The notes beneath the pieces are model-generated. The model was not told where the DNA came from, ran no database searches, and worked only from the letters and a program-made list of their open reading frames with translations. Positions 6,509 through 13,014 of a DNA stretch of 14,901 bases are shown here, piece after piece (the first letter of the stretch is position 1; every line of letters starts with the position of its first letter). The translations under genes and the position numbers were made by a program. Source of the stretch: Pseudomonadota bacterium (GTDB lineage: Bacteria; Desulfobacterota; WTBG01; CAIYCZ01); assembly GCA_026388865.1 (NCBI GenBank), contig JAPLIX010000404.1:1-14901 (forward strand), in the 5' to 3' direction.

Positions 6509-8110
6509 ATGGATTGCATAGGAACAAAAAATTTAAGAATGGTTATCGAGCTCAAAGTTGAGCAGTTTGCTGACAAGCCCTTTATTGTATTTGAGGACCG
6601 GCTGGGAAATGTCATCGAGTACACCTACCGGCAGATGGACGAGATGGTCAACAAGTATGCAAACATCCTGCTTGCTAAGGGCGTCAGTAAGAATGACAAG
6701 GTGGTCGTGCACCTGTCAAATTCTCCGGAGTACCTGTTCTCATGGTTTGCCCTTGCCAAAATCGGCGCGGTGATGATCCCCACCAATATTTTCTCCGGCG
6801 CATTCGAGATGGAGTATTATGTGGACTTCTCGGAATCGGTTGCCGTTATAACCGAGCCCAACTACATGGACATGTTCACGGGCATCCTGCCCAAGTGTCC
6901 CCGGGTCAAACACGTGCTGCTGGCACGCACCGCCCCCATCTACCCGAACAGCAAGCTCTATCCAAAGGCAACCGTCATCGCCGACCTCCTGAAAGATATA
7001 TCAGCCGCAGTTCCGCCCGTTGCCATTGATGGAGAAGACGACCTGATGATGCTCTTCACCTCCGGCACGACGGCCCGGCCCAAGGCAGTGCAGCTGACCC
7101 ACGCCAATGCCCTGTTTGCCGGCATGTTTGGCGCACAGTGGTGGAAAGTGGTCCCCGAAGACCGGCACTTCATTGTGCTGCCGCTGTTTCATGTTAACGG
7201 CCAGTTTATCTCGGTCATGCCGACCCTCACTGCCGGCGCGACCCTCATCATGGCTGAACAGTTCAGCGCCTCCAAATACATGGGGCAAGTGCGCCGGCAC
7301 CGGGCAACCACCACCAGCCTGGTGGCGGCGACCGTGAATATGATCCTTGCTCAGCCCCCGGCTGAGCTTGACGGGAAAAACAGTTTTCGTCTGGTCATGT
7401 ATGCCATTGCCATCCCCGATGAAAAGTGGGACGAGTTTGAGTCGCGCTTCAAAGTCCGGCTCTGTGACCTGTGGGGCATGACGGAAACGCTGGCCGCAAC
7501 AACGATGAATCCCGTGGACGGGGTCATGAAGAAAAACTGCATCGGCATCCCCCGGATAGGAAATGACATTAAGGTGATTGATGAGAACGGCAAGGAAGTG
7601 CCCTCCGGCACAATCGGTGAAATTGTTGTCAATGGCGTCCCCGGCAGGACCATCATGAAAGGCTATTTTAAAAACCCGGAGGCAACCAAAGAGACGATCC
7701 GCGACGGCTGGCTCTACACCGGGGACAATGCCTACATGGATGAGGACGGGTACTTCCATTTCGTGGACCGCAAGAAGGACATGATTAAGCGCGGCGGTGA
7801 AAATGTGGCCGCCATCGAGGTTGAATTCGTCATCAGCATTCACCCCAAGGTAAAAGAAGTGTCGGTCATCGGCGTTCCTGACCCGGTGCGCGATGAGGCG
7901 ATCATGGCGATGATAATCCTACAGGAAGGACAGACCTGCGAGCCCAAGGAGATTATTGACTGGTGCGCCGATAAGCTGGCCAAATTCAAGGTGCCGAGCT
8001 TTGTTGAGTTCAGGGCAGAATTCCCCAAGACCTCAATCGGCAAGGTGCAGAAAAACATCCTGAGAAAAGAAGCGGTTGCAAAGCTGGGGCTTGCCCCGGC
8101 GAAAAAATAA
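6509..8110 (+). CDS. AMP-forming acyl-CoA ligase, CaiC-like
   Basis: This 533-aa enzyme of the ANL superfamily activates a carboxylic acid as acyl-AMP and transfers it to CoA. Core motifs in order are the P-loop TSGTTARPK (184-192, with Ala/Arg where TSGTTGxPK is usual, close to E. coli CaiC TSGTTSRPK), WGMTET, TGD, DRKKDMIKRGGENV near 422, and PKTSIGKVQKN with the catalytic lysine K512. Details such as VNGVPGRTIMKGYF, RDEAIMA and AKFKVPSFVEFR also follow CaiC (crotonobetaine/carnitine-CoA ligase), so this subfamily is likely, but the substrate is not established. ATG 6509 is chosen because of the strong AAGGAGGAGG at 6497-6506; the longer open frame upstream has no family homology. A terminator follows at 8121. 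Confidence 0.9.
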   Translation: MDCIGTKNLRMVIELKVEQFADKPFIVFEDRLGNVIEYTYRQMDEMVNKYANILLAKGVSKNDKVVVHLSNSPEYLFSWFALAKIGAVMIPTNIFSGAFEMEYYVDFSESVAVITEPNYMDMFTGILPKCPRVKHVLLARTAPIYPNSKLYPKATVIADLLKDISAAVPPVAIDGEDDLMMLFTSGTTARPKAVQLTHANALFAGMFGAQWWKVVPEDRHFIVLPLFHVNGQFISVMPTLTAGATLIMAEQFSASKYMGQVRRHRATTTSLVAATVNMILAQPPAELDGKNSFRLVMYAIAIPDEKWDEFESRFKVRLCDLWGMTETLAATTMNPVDGVMKKNCIGIPRIGNDIKVIDENGKEVPSGTIGEIVVNGVPGRTIMKGYFKNPEATKETIRDGWLYTGDNAYMDEDGYFHFVDRKKDMIKRGGENVAAIEVEFVISIHPKVKEVSVIGVPDPVRDEAIMAMIILQEGQTCEPKEIIDWCADKLAKFKVPSFVEFRAEFPKTSIGKVQKNILRKEAVAKLGLAPAKK

Positions 8111-8120
8111 TATAACCGGC

Positions 8121-8142
8121 AGGGCGCATACCGCTCTTTTTT
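8121..8142 (+). terminator. intrinsic terminator after the CoA ligase
   Basis: AGGGCG (8121-8126) pairs with CGCTCT (8132-8137, one G-U) around the loop CATAC, followed by a run of Ts to 8142. The stem is short, so termination may be partial and allow read-through into the amidase gene. No clear promoter is visible in 8143-8273. Confidence 0.6.
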
Positions 8143-8273
8143 GACCAGCGCATAATGAACAATAGCAATAAAAGATAGCAGCAGAAGGTTGCATAAATTT
8201 TTGATATGGAGTAATTAGTGAATGGGTAAAGAGTTTAAAGGGATTAACCAGTGTTAGAAAAAAGGAGACAACA

Positions 8274-9188
8274 ATGACTACTAAATTTCAGCAATTTCCA
8301 GTGCCTCCCTATCCGGGAAAACGCGAGAAGGGCAAAGAGAGTCTGATCAAGGTGGCCGCACTACAGATGGAACCGCAGATTTGCAACAAGGATCGCAATA
8401 TTGAAGAGACCCTCAAAATGATTGACGAAGCAGGCAAAATGGGCGTCAAGCTCATGGTCCTGCCGGAGTTGTGTAACACCGGATACATCTACAACTCTCG
8501 AGAAGAGGCCTTCGCCATGGCAGAAGAAGTGCCTGATGGCCCGACCACCAAGGAATGGATTAAAGCCGCGCAAAAACATAATGCCTACATCTGTGCCGGG
8601 ATCACCGAGCGGGAGGGCAATCTCCTCTATAACAGCGTTGCCGTGGTCGGCCCTGAAGGGCACATCGGCACCTACCGCAAGACCCACCTCTGGAATGAAG
8701 AGAAGCTCTGGTTCGAGCCCGGGAACCTGGGATACCCGGTATTCAACCTTCCCTTCGGCAAGATCGGCTGCCGCGTCTGCTATGATGTGTGGTTTCCCGA
8801 AGTGACGCGGATCTATGCTGCCCAGGGCGCGGACATTATCTGCGACTCCACAAACTGGGTTGAGGTTCCGCCCCTGCAGACGAAAGACAAGCCAACCGCC
8901 GCTTTCTCCGCCCAGCAGATGTCTTTAATGAACGCGGTTTACAGCATCTGCGCAGACCGTGTCGGCGTGGAGCGGGACTGCGTGTATATCGGCAACAGCT
9001 GCATTACCGATCCTGCCGGCGGTTTTGTGGCCGGGCCCGGCTCTCCCGATAAGCCGGAGATTGTCATGGCAGAGATCAATCTGATGCTGGCACGTTACCG
9101 GCACTGGTCTGAATTCAATAACCCGATGACCGACCGGAGAACAGATATCTATGAAGAGTACCTGGGATATTACCCTGAGGAATGGTAA
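8274..9188 (+). CDS. carbon-nitrogen hydrolase (nitrilase superfamily, amidase type)
   Basis: This 304-aa cytosolic hydrolase has the Glu-Lys-Cys triad of the nitrilase superfamily: E65 in LPELCNTGY, K136 in YRKTHLW and C169 in GCRVCYDVWFPE. The family breaks C-N bonds of amides, carbamoyl groups or nitriles. The region CADRVGVERD...YIGNS and the ending NNPMTDRRTDIYEEYLG resemble amidase and N-carbamoyl-amide members rather than true nitrilases. An extra 23 residues precede the usual start; ATG 8274 follows AAAGGAG (8261-8267), so they are probably real. The gene lies just after the CoA ligase, which suggests the acid released from an amide is the ligase's substrate, but this is inference. 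Confidence 0.9.
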   Translation: MTTKFQQFPVPPYPGKREKGKESLIKVAALQMEPQICNKDRNIEETLKMIDEAGKMGVKLMVLPELCNTGYIYNSREEAFAMAEEVPDGPTTKEWIKAAQKHNAYICAGITEREGNLLYNSVAVVGPEGHIGTYRKTHLWNEEKLWFEPGNLGYPVFNLPFGKIGCRVCYDVWFPEVTRIYAAQGADIICDSTNWVEVPPLQTKDKPTAAFSAQQMSLMNAVYSICADRVGVERDCVYIGNSCITDPAGGFVAGPGSPDKPEIVMAEINLMLARYRHWSEFNNPMTDRRTDIYEEYLGYYPEEW

Positions 9189-9220
9189 CCGGTTGAAAAT
9201 ACAGTAACGCATAAAAGAAC

Positions 9221-9257
9221 GGCCCTGCTTCATAGCGAGCAGGGCCTTCTTTCATTT
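9221..9257. terminator. strong bidirectional terminator after the amidase
   Basis: GGCCCTGCT (9221-9229) and AGCAGGGCC (9238-9246) form a perfect 9-bp GC-rich stem with an 8-nt loop. It is followed on the plus strand by TTCTTTCATTTT and on the minus strand by GTTCTTTTAT. It ends the amidase transcript and could also stop minus-strand transcription coming from rpe. The gap to 9404 holds nothing else that I can support. Confidence 0.88.
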
Positions 9258-9404
9258 TGCAACTGGTAACTTTCAGCACCGTAAAATTATGGATCTTCTC
9301 AACAATGCGCGGATCTCTGCAACAGCAGTATGGCGACACGGTTGCGCGGTAAGCATCTTCCAGAAATACCTTGACTGCAGCACTATAAAAGAAAGCTTTC
9401 CTCC

Positions 9405-10409
9405 GTGAAACATCGTTTCCTGACCATTGTTTTAATCTGCTTTGTTTCCGCGCTGGTCTTCGTCCTCAGCTTTGCCCTCTTCGCAGTTACCGCACCATCT
9501 CATGGAAAATCAGGTGCAGTGCCTATTGAAATCCCCCAGGGCAGCAGCCTGAATAAAATCGCCTCGCTGCTTGAGGAGGCAGGGGCAATTCGCGGACGGT
9601 TTCGATTCAAAGTGCTGGCAAAGCTGCTCGCAGTGGAGCACGGCCTCAAGTTCGGTGAATATCAATTCAGCCTGCCGGCGACTCCTCTTGCGCTGTTACA
9701 TAAAATGGCGCAGGGCGACGTTGTTGCCTATCTGATAACATTTCCCGAGGGCAGCACCATTTTTGATGTAACGCGAAACATCGATAGTGCCGGCCTGTGC
9801 CCAGGCCCGGTCATTCTCAAGAAGGCAACAGACGCAAAGTTCGCGACCGCGCTGGGAATTGCAGGCGCAAGCCTTGAAGGCTATCTTTTTCCTGAAACGT
9901 ACAAGTTTAACCGGGGAAGCAGTCCTGAGATAATTTTGAAACGGATGGTGGAGCGCTTTAACCGGCTGTTTGATCAGGCAATGGCGATGCAGGCGAAAAA
10001 GCTGGGGCTCTCTATAAAAGACGTGGTTATCCTTGCCTCGCTGGTGGAAAAAGAAACCGCTGCATCACGCGAAAAGCCCATGGTGGCAGCGGTGTTTTTA
10101 AACCGGCTCAAGAAAGGAATGCGCCTTGACTGTGACCCGACCGTAATCTACAGTTTACGGCTGGAGAACCCTGCCTTTAATGAACGGCTTACTAAAAATC
10201 ATCTCCGGAAGATAAGCCCGTATAACACCTACCTCAATTACGGCCTGCCGCCAGGGCCAATCTGCAGCCCCGGGCTTGAATCCATCCAGGCAGCTCTCAA
10301 TCCGGCGCCGGTCACGTATCTCTACTTCGTCTCAAAGAATGACGGCACCCATCACTTCTCTGAAACCCTGCCGGAGCACAATGTCGCGGTAAATAAATAT
10401 CAGCGGTAG
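9405..10409 (+). CDS. mltG: endolytic transglycosylase MltG (YceG-like)
   Basis: This 334-aa protein is anchored by an N-terminal membrane helix (about residues 5-28), with the rest in the periplasm. MltG cuts growing glycan strands and helps set their length. Residues 40-100 form a LysM-like part (IPQGSSLNKIASLLEEAGAI, GEYQF). The catalytic domain contains LEGYLFPETYKF, the active-site region ASLVEKETA (E215 and E217; one is the catalytic Glu), VFLNRLKKGMRLDCDPTVIY, SPYNTYLNYGLPPGPICSPG and the terminal FSETLPEHN. Length and motifs are complete. The start is GTG 9405 with only a weak AAAG upstream. It converges with rpe, 2 bp from its stop, with at most a weak hairpin between them. Confidence 0.93.
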   Translation: MKHRFLTIVLICFVSALVFVLSFALFAVTAPSHGKSGAVPIEIPQGSSLNKIASLLEEAGAIRGRFRFKVLAKLLAVEHGLKFGEYQFSLPATPLALLHKMAQGDVVAYLITFPEGSTIFDVTRNIDSAGLCPGPVILKKATDAKFATALGIAGASLEGYLFPETYKFNRGSSPEIILKRMVERFNRLFDQAMAMQAKKLGLSIKDVVILASLVEKETAASREKPMVAAVFLNRLKKGMRLDCDPTVIYSLRLENPAFNERLTKNHLRKISPYNTYLNYGLPPGPICSPGLESIQAALNPAPVTYLYFVSKNDGTHHFSETLPEHNVAVNKYQR

Positions 10410-10411
10410 CG

Positions 10412-11071
10412 TCAGGAAGCAATCCGCTTCTTCATCTCCGCGATGGTCTGAGCGTAATCCGCGGTTTTAAAAATGCCGGACCCGGAAACAAAAATATCCC
10501 CCCCGGCCCGGGAAACGTCTGCTATATTGTCCACCACAATACCGCCATCCACCTCAATGGGTACGGTCACGCCAGCGCTGTCAAGCATTTCCTTGAGCTG
10601 CCGCAGCTTCTGGAGCATGGCGGGTATAAACTTCTGCCCGCCGAACCCGGGGTTGACAGTCATGATGAGTATCATCTCCACATCGGGAAGAATATGCTCA
10701 AGCGTGCAAAGCGGGGTGGCCGGGTTCAAGGCCACTGCAGGGCGGGCCCCCTTGTCTTTTATTAATTTCAGCGTGCGCTGCAGATGGTAGCACACCTCGG
10801 GATGGACCGTGAGGACGGAGCTTCCCGCCGTTATGAAATCATCTATATAGCAGTCAGGATTTTCTATCATCAGGTGCACGTCAAGCGGCAGTTTGGTGCA
10901 GCGTCGCGCGGCCGCAACGATCTGCGTGCCGACGGTAATGTTGGGCACAAAATGCCCATCCATGATATCAATATGAATATAGTCAGCCCCGGCTGCTTCC
11001 ACCGCCTTAATCTCTTTCTCCAGACAGGTGAAATCTGCTGACAGTATTGAGGGTGCGATCAGTTTTTTCAT
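10412..11071 (-). CDS. rpe: ribulose-phosphate 3-epimerase
   Basis: This 219-aa TIM-barrel enzyme interconverts ribulose 5-phosphate and xylulose 5-phosphate in the pentose phosphate pathway. Family motifs are complete: APSILSADF at the N terminus, IDIMDGHFVPN with metal and catalytic residues, LDVHLMI, TVNPGFGGQKF for the phosphate loop, and IEVDGGI near the C terminus. ATG at 11069-11071 is chosen because AAGGAG (complement of 11079-11084) lies 7 nt upstream on the minus strand; a farther ATG at 11098 has no support. The stop is tail to tail with mltG. Confidence 0.95.
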   Translation of the reverse strand: MKKLIAPSILSADFTCLEKEIKAVEAAGADYIHIDIMDGHFVPNITVGTQIVAAARRCTKLPLDVHLMIENPDCYIDDFITAGSSVLTVHPEVCYHLQRTLKLIKDKGARPAVALNPATPLCTLEHILPDVEMILIMTVNPGFGGQKFIPAMLQKLRQLKEMLDSAGVTVPIEVDGGIVVDNIADVSRAGGDIFVSGSGIFKTADYAQTIAEMKKRIAS

Positions 11072-11146
11072 GCGGGTGCTCCTTGGCGTGCGCAGCACTA
11101 TTGTTAATACAAAATCACAAATTCACAAAAAACAGGGGAAGCTCTA

Positions 11147-11210
11147 TCTGGAACTCAGAAACTCCCGAGAATAATTTTTCCGATTTCTTGAGTTCCAGAT
11201 TTTAATTTTT
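11147..11210. terminator. long inverted repeat with T tract upstream of rpe
   Basis: TCTGGAACTCAGAAA (11147-11161) pairs with TTTCTTGAGTTCCAGA (11184-11199), 15 bp with one bulge, followed on the plus strand by TTTTAATTTTT. On the plus strand it looks like an intrinsic terminator, although the only plus-strand gene before it is mltG, almost 740 bp away. On the minus strand it lies ahead of rpe. It could also be a remnant of a small inverted-repeat element. Confidence 0.65.
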
Positions 11211-11240
11211 CATTACCTTGTCTTCCAGAAAACTTTTAGA

Positions 11241-11269
11241 TTGACAACAGCGCTATTTAACCATATTTT
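11241..11269 (+). promoter_or_regulatory. sigma70-like promoter of the response regulator
   Basis: TTGACA (11241-11246), 17 bp, TATTTT (11264-11269). The start would be near 11276, leaving about 140 nt of leader. In it GGGGTG (11341-11346) can pair with CACCCC (11391-11396) around an inner ATAAC/GTTAT stem (11351-11355/11365-11369), so the leader may be folded near the ribosome site. Confidence 0.55.
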
Positions 11270-11416
11270 TCAGCAAAGCAACATAATAATTTTCCGCAGC
11301 CGGGAGTGAAGTAGTTCATCAATGCATAAAGTTTAGTCTTGGGGTGCCCGATAACACTTCAGACGTTATACCGTTCGCCTCACCATGAACCACCCCGATG
11401 AGAAAGGCGTTTAACC

Positions 11417-11818
11417 GTGCCCGAAGAAAAAAATATCTCGATATTAGTCGTGGAAGATGACGATGCAGTGCGGGAGCTAATATGTGAAATCCTCAATGAG
11501 GATGGTCACCATGTAGAAGCAGCCGGCAACGGCAGGAAAGGCCTGGAGCTGTTTACCAGTAAAAATTTTGACATGGTTTTTACTGATCTCATCATGCCGG
11601 AAATGTCCGGCTGGCAGCTTGCAGAGGAGATTAAAACTATCAGCAGCACTACTCCGGTAGCCTTAATTACCGCCTGGACGCTTAATATGGAAGTAGCAGA
11701 ATTGCGGAGCAAGGGAATTGATTTCATCGTTTTCAAACCGTTCAGGGACGAGCAGCTGCAAAAGCTGGTTCAAGACAGCATGGCGATTAAAGAAAAATAC
11801 GCCAGCACAGCCTCATAA
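11417..11818 (+). CDS. single-domain response regulator (CheY-like receiver)
   Basis: This 133-aa protein is a receiver domain with no output domain. The acidic pocket is E13-D14-D15, the phosphoacceptor is D57 in FTDLIMPEMSGW, the switch threonine is T85 in LITAW and the lysine is K107 in FKPF, all in the expected spacing. It starts at GTG 11417 with AAAGG (11403-11407) upstream. Such proteins act by protein-protein contact or as phosphate relays; no histidine kinase or chemotaxis gene is next to it, so the partner is elsewhere. The remaining gap to the next gene (11819-12134) holds AT-rich sequence, a 33-codon hydrophobic frame without ribosome site, and the promoter/hairpin below. Confidence 0.9.
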   Translation: MPEEKNISILVVEDDDAVRELICEILNEDGHHVEAAGNGRKGLELFTSKNFDMVFTDLIMPEMSGWQLAEEIKTISSTTPVALITAWTLNMEVAELRSKGIDFIVFKPFRDEQLQKLVQDSMAIKEKYASTAS

Positions 11819-12039
11819 CATCCACCGGCAATACTTCCCCGATACCAAGCCATTCATAATGAGCAATAATACGTTACTTTTTTTAGTTTCTCATAACCCG
11901 GCTATCTTTTTACTGTCGATCTTTTTACTTGCAGTGCGCATAAAACAGGAGTATCAATAAAAAAAGATCAGTACTTTCTTGAGTAAGAACATATTGCCCG
12001 TGCATTGTTTGCAAGAAGCCATGTTTAGATAACGCTCGA

Positions 12040-12101
12040 TATAATCCGGTAATCAGAGGGGCAGCCTGTATAGTTTACCATGCGGACTGCCTTTCTATTT
12101 T
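12040..12101 (+). promoter_or_regulatory. -10 box followed by terminator-like hairpin before the lipoprotein gene
   Basis: TATAAT at 12040-12045 is a perfect -10 box but has no good -35. From about 12060 GGCAG (12060-12064) pairs with CTGCC (12087-12091), extended by CC/GG, and is followed by TTTCTATTTTT (12092-12102). The hairpin can end the response-regulator transcript; if the -10 box is used, it lies inside the lipoprotein leader as a possible attenuator. Confidence 0.45.
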
Positions 12102-12134
12102 TCAGACCTGAAAACTTTTTTAGAGGATAGCGCA

Positions 12135-12698
12135 ATGTTCTATTATGCGACGGAAAATAATCGGTATGCAGCACTGCACATTTTTTTGGTCATTATTCTG
12201 GCCTGCTTTACCCTGACCGCCTGCAGCAGGGAAAAATCATTTGAGACTGAGCAGGGTAAGGTAACCGTAAAGGAAGATGGCAAAAAGGTGGTAGTTAAAA
12301 GTGAGAATGAAGATGTGACCGTCGAGGGAGACGAGAACCAGGGCCAGGTTAAAATAAAGACTAAGGACGGTGAATCCACCATTTCATATAATAAGAATAA
12401 GCTGCCGGATAATTTTCCCAAAGATATTCCCATTTATTCACCCGCTCAAGTGCAGATGACCCAGATCATGCAAAACGGAAAAAATGTGATGGCAAGCCTG
12501 AATACTGATGATGATCCGGGAAAGGTTATTCAGTTTTATAAGAAGGCCTTTAGCCAGGCTGGATGGGAAGTCAAAGGGGAAATGAACATGGGGAATACCT
12601 CCCTGCTCCAGGGTGAAAAGGGAGCAAAAGAACTGAATGTGACCGTCAACCGGGAGCAGGAAAAAACAGTAATCGCTCTGGTGCTGAGCGAAAAATAA
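12135..12698 (+). CDS. lipoprotein of unknown function
   Basis: This is a 187-aa exported lipoprotein. A hydrophobic segment (about 12-28) ends with the lipobox LTAC, giving lipidation at C30. The next part, about 33-80, is strongly charged with alternating Lys/Glu and short strand-like units (GKVTVKEDGKKVVVKSENEDVTVEG). The C-terminal half contains FPKDIPIYSPAQV and TDDDPGKVIQFYKKAFSQAGWEV, a pattern seen in many uncharacterised bacterial lipoproteins. AGAGGA (12122-12127) precedes ATG 12135. No enzyme motif is visible and no neighbour hints at its function. Confidence 0.85.
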   Translation: MFYYATENNRYAALHIFLVIILACFTLTACSREKSFETEQGKVTVKEDGKKVVVKSENEDVTVEGDENQGQVKIKTKDGESTISYNKNKLPDNFPKDIPIYSPAQVQMTQIMQNGKNVMASLNTDDDPGKVIQFYKKAFSQAGWEVKGEMNMGNTSLLQGEKGAKELNVTVNREQEKTVIALVLSEK

Positions 12699-12720
12699 TT
12701 TTTCTGTAATGAGCTATCAG

Positions 12721-12753
12721 TCCCGAAATCCGAAAGCCTTCGGGATTTCGGGA
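12721..12753. terminator. stable hairpin between the lipoprotein gene and ilvD
   Basis: TCCCGAAATC and CGAA pair with TTCGG and GATTTCGGGA around the loop AGCC, giving about 14 bp with one bulged base. It is flanked by GCTATCAG (12713-12720) and CTATCAGC (12757-12764). It lies where both convergent transcripts end and is probably a bidirectional terminator, though neither side has a classic T run. Confidence 0.6.
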
Positions 12754-12845
12754 TCTGCTATCAGCCTCCTGAACGATTCGGAGCTTGAAATTTAGCTAAG
12801 CTGCCAACCCATTCACCGATTTACCAATTCCACGCTTCGCACTTC

Positions 12846-13014
12846 TTACAGCTTCTCCTTAAATACTGCCCCGGTGCTGGCAGAGGTGACCATCTGTGAG
12901 TAGCGGTATGCATATCCGCTCTTGATTTTCGGCTCGGGTTGACGCCACTTCTTTTTTCTTCTGGTAATTTCCGCTTCGCTGACTTTTAAATTTATTTCTT
13001 CGCCTTTTTTTACG
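12846..13014 (-). pseudogene. ilvD: out-of-frame C-terminal part of ilvD
   Basis: Read on the minus strand in the -1 frame relative to the main ORF, this segment begins VKKGEEINLKVSE, continues ITRRKKKWRQPEPKIKSGY and AYRYSQMVTSASTG, and ends at TAA 12848-12846. This is the normal C terminus of dihydroxyacid dehydratase. The main ORF stops at 13010 just as this part should begin. Joining the two needs one extra base in about 13013-13018 and gives about 558 residues, the usual length. Confidence 0.88.

Noticed and set aside
7001..7843. 280-codon minus-strand frame inside the CoA ligase
   Set aside because: It is a shadow of a gene with full family motifs in the plus frame; its translation shows no family features.
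9371..9389. TTGACT and TATAAA ahead of mltG as a promoter
   Set aside because: The boxes are only 7 bp apart, far too close for sigma70.
11859..11960. 33-codon hydrophobic frame (MSNNTLLFLV...) after the response regulator
   Set aside because: No Shine-Dalgarno sequence and AT-rich DNA that easily gives hydrophobic codons; not enough to call a small membrane protein.
13005..13011. A7 run as a programmed frameshift site in ilvD
   Set aside because: On the coding strand the run follows the T of the stop codon, so the ribosome meets TAA before it could slip on a proper heptamer; a lost base upstream is simpler.
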